Origin: Chitinophagaceae bacterium
GTDB lineage: Bacteria > Bacteroidota > Bacteroidia > Chitinophagales > Chitinophagaceae
Assembly: GCA_016710935.1 (NCBI GenBank)
Contig: JADJTY010000015.1
Span: 124,001 to 188,000, forward strand
Reading direction: 5' to 3'
DNA length: 64,000 nucleotides
Shown in pieces: positions 62,231-64,000 of this stretch. Position numbers and translations under genes: made by a program. How positions within the stretch are numbered: position 1 is the stretch's first letter; each line of letters starts with the position of its first letter. The notes beneath the pieces were generated by a model, which saw only the letters and a list, made by a program, of their open reading frames with translations, searched no databases and was not told the DNA's origin.

Positions 62231-62336
62231 AATTTGAACCACACCAGCCTACCGGCAGGCAGGTAGAATATAGAAAAACAATAGATGAACACATAGACTA
62301 TGTGAAATCTATGTTCCTATCCTTCTATGTGGTTCA
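62231..62336. repeat. Dispersed intergenic repeat (copy B)
   Basis: Contains TTGAACCACAC at one end and CTATGTGGTTCAA at the other, with an inner GATGAACACATAG...CTATGTGAAATCTATG stretch that closely matches 27721-27779. Lies between the divergent amidohydrolase and helicase genes. Confidence 0.55.
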
Positions 62337-62371
62337 ACACGGCAATCTTATTCCATTAAAAAACAAAACCG

Positions 62372-62379
62372 TACCTTTG
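62372..62379 (+). promoter_or_regulatory. Putative -7 box (TACCTTTG) of the DEAD-box helicase gene
   Basis: TACCTTTG fits TAnnTTTG and lies 118 nt before the ATG at 62498, which would give a long leader. That leader contains the hairpin GGCCTG-TTG-CAGGCC at 62403-62417. Confidence 0.4.
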
Positions 62380-62497
62380 CCATCCACTTCCTTTCACAAG
62401 AAGGCCTGTTGCAGGCCATGTGGACATAATAATTTTCCTGCTGATTCAGAATTTGCAACGTCTTTGCCAGCCCACACAAACACAAATAAACCATTTA

Positions 62498-63760
62498 ATG
62501 CCATTTAAAAAATTAGATCTTATTGATCCAATCCTGAAAGCTTTAGAAACCGAAGGATACACCACCCCAACACCTATCCAGGCACAAAGCATACCACTTA
62601 TTTTAGAAGAAAGAGATTTGCTTGGCTGTGCACAAACCGGTACCGGTAAAACCGCAGCTTTTGCCATTCCTATTTTACAGTTGCTGTATAAAAACAAAAC
62701 GGAAGAGCGTGGCCCTCATAAAATAAAAGTGCTGATATTAACACCCACCCGCGAGCTTGCCATCCAAATTGATGAAAGCTTTGCGGCATATGGCAAACAT
62801 ACCGGCCTAAGCCATACCGTTATTTTTGGCGGTGTTTCGCAATTACATCAAACCAATATTTTAAGAAGAGGTGTAGATATTTTAGTTGCAACACCCGGCC
62901 GCCTGCTGGATCTGATAAGCCAGGGTTTTATTGATCTTAAATTCTTAAAAATATTTGTACTGGATGAAGCCGATCGTATGCTCGACATGGGATTTATACA
63001 CGATGTAAAAAGGATCATTACCAAACTGCCGGCTAAAAGGCAAACGCTTTTTTTCTCGGCAACCATGCCGCCCGAAATTCAAAAGCTGGCAAATGTATTG
63101 TTAACCAACCCGGCCTATGTGGAAGTTACCCCGGTATCTTCTACAGTTGATAAAATTGAGCAAAGTTTATATCATGTAGATAAAGCAAATAAACTCAGCC
63201 TGCTTCAGTATTTGCTGAAAGATAAAGAAATTGTTACCGCACTGGTGTTCACCCGCACCAAACACGGAGCAGATAAGGTTGTAAAGTTTTTACACAAAAA
63301 CGAAGTAACCGCAGCGGCCATTCATGGTAACAAATCGCAAAATGCAAGGCAACATGCTTTAAGCCATTTTAAAGGCGGAAACCTGCGGGTGTTGGTTGCT
63401 ACCGATATTGCTGCACGTGGTATTGATATTGACGACCTGAGCCATGTTGTAAATTTTGATCTGCCCAATGTGCCGGAAACCTATGTACACCGCATTGGCC
63501 GTACAGGCCGTGCGGGTAATGCCGGTATCGCCATTTCTTTTTGCGATGCAGAAGAAAGGACCGAATTAAAAGATATTCAAAAACTGATCGGCATTAATAT
63601 TCCGGTTGTCAACAGTCACCCTTATCCATTAAGCAATACAAATTTTTCAACGCCGTCGGCTCCTGCACAAAAGCCTGGTCAAAAACGATCCAGGGGTTTT
63701 GGCAGTTATGATAAAGGCAAGAGCAGAAATTTTAGTAGTGGCAGAAGGCAATCAAATTAA
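62498..63760 (+). CDS. DEAD-box RNA helicase (RhlE type)
   Basis: 420 residues from ATG 62498; the frame is open to GTG 62420 but MPFKKLDLIDPILKALE is the normal family start. Motifs: Q motif TPTPIQAQSIP, I AQTGTGKT, Ia PTRELAIQ, Ib TPGRLLD, II DEAD, III SAT, IV LVFTRTKHGADKV, V VATDIAARGIDI, VI HRIGRTGRAG. A basic Gly/Arg/Ser tail (KRSRGFGSYDKGKSRNF) should add RNA binding. It unwinds RNA in ribosome assembly or decay. The long leader with a hairpin would fit cold or autogenous control, which is inference. Confidence 0.95.
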   Translation: MPFKKLDLIDPILKALETEGYTTPTPIQAQSIPLILEERDLLGCAQTGTGKTAAFAIPILQLLYKNKTEERGPHKIKVLILTPTRELAIQIDESFAAYGKHTGLSHTVIFGGVSQLHQTNILRRGVDILVATPGRLLDLISQGFIDLKFLKIFVLDEADRMLDMGFIHDVKRIITKLPAKRQTLFFSATMPPEIQKLANVLLTNPAYVEVTPVSSTVDKIEQSLYHVDKANKLSLLQYLLKDKEIVTALVFTRTKHGADKVVKFLHKNEVTAAAIHGNKSQNARQHALSHFKGGNLRVLVATDIAARGIDIDDLSHVVNFDLPNVPETYVHRIGRTGRAGNAGIAISFCDAEERTELKDIQKLIGINIPVVNSHPYPLSNTNFSTPSAPAQKPGQKRSRGFGSYDKGKSRNFSSGRRQSN

Positions 63761-63781
63761 AATACCCTGCAAACGGTATTT
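63760..63781 (+). terminator. Possible terminator after the helicase gene
   Basis: AAATACC and GGTATTT form a 7-bp stem with an 8-nt loop starting at the last base of the stop codon. Only a short T-run follows. Confidence 0.4.
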
Positions 63782-63827
63782 ATTAAGAAGTTAAAAATTG
63801 TATTTTGAGAGCCTAAACTAATTTAAT

Positions 63828-64000
63828 ATGAAACATGCTTTTTTTAAATTTTTAACTGTTGCGCTGTTAACTGGTTTTATCTGTTCGTGTAATACCGAAG
63901 CAACCAAAACCGAAACAGCAGCAGGTTTTAGTCTCGACAGCGTTAAAGCGGCCATTGCTGCCAGCAATAAAATTTTTGGTGCCAGTTTTGCCACCGGCGA
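63828..64000 (+). CDS. DUF4440/SnoaL-like lipoprotein, 5' part only
   Basis: Fifty-seven residues are visible before the window ends. The start is ATG 63828. A lipoprotein signal (FKFLTVALLTGFICSC) places the lipidated Cys at residue 21. The following FSLDSVKAAIAASNKIFGAS matches the opening helix of DUF4440/SnoaL-like (NTF2-fold) secreted proteins. The assignment rests on this short stretch and could change with the full sequence. Confidence 0.6.
   Translation, partial: MKHAFFKFLTVALLTGFICSCNTEATKTETAAGFSLDSVKAAIAASNKIFGASFATG

Noticed and set aside
1..64000. tRNA, rRNA or riboswitch genes
   Set aside because: Scanning the intergenic DNA by eye found no cloverleaf, no GGTTCGAATCC-like T-arm and no known riboswitch core; a covariance-model search would be needed to exclude small RNAs.

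Overview
The window comes from a Bacteroidota chromosome, most likely a Chitinophagaceae-type free-living heterotroph. The evidence is several large secreted proteins ending in type IX secretion (T9SS) type A sorting domains, promoter -7 boxes of the form TAnnTTTG, few Shine-Dalgarno sites, AT-rich intergenic DNA and a gene set typical of that group (PaaZ, LuxR-type response regulator with a propeller-type sensor kinase, short-form adenylate kinase). I saw no rRNA, tRNA, CRISPR array or transposase gene.

Left part (1-15.2 kb). A leftward inorganic-carbon operon encodes SulP transporter > beta-carbonic anhydrase > DabA > DabB. DabB runs off the left edge and appears frameshifted. It is followed by a small exported protein, an enoyl-CoA hydratase-family enzyme, an SGNH-like/MBOAT pair for O-acylation of a polysaccharide, the fused phenylacetate enzyme PaaZ, a divergent Doc-type toxin-antitoxin pair, adenylate kinase, a lipoprotein MsrB and a small DUF1566-like secreted protein.

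Middle part (15.3-52.3 kb). This is a surface-protein region. It holds a BNR/VPS10-like propeller protein; two tandem paralogues with 14 FG-GAP repeats each and a T9SS tail; a sensor kinase/response regulator pair; and, divergent from the kinase, a three-ORF set: a 2812-residue PPC/CARDB giant, an RHS-repeat protein, and a T9SS-tailed protein that looks like the tail of a giant CARDB protein. A third 14-repeat FG-GAP paralogue and a CUB-domain T9SS protein follow. An identical 18-nt sequence lies in opposite orientation at the two ends of the three-ORF set.

Right part (52.3-64 kb). Housekeeping and envelope genes: an aminotransferase with a complete Bacteroidota promoter, two tiny leftward genes (one a 42-residue lipoprotein), a GT28-like glycosyltransferase, a GT2 fused to a degenerate phosphoglycosyl-transferase-like half, an inositol-monophosphatase-family enzyme, a four-helix-bundle gene packed between 32-nt inverted repeats, ThiL, an S41 peptidase lipoprotein, a nitrilase-family amidase, a RhlE-type DEAD-box helicase and the start of a DUF4440-like lipoprotein.

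The most interesting structures are: the 2 x 7 architecture of the FG-GAP trio, including one seven-unit array with an exact 186-bp period; the split giant CARDB/RHS/T9SS locus bounded by matching inverted palindromes beside a dedicated two-component system; and the four-helix-bundle cassette with terminal inverted repeats resembling a 23S rRNA intervening sequence, inserted between two housekeeping genes.
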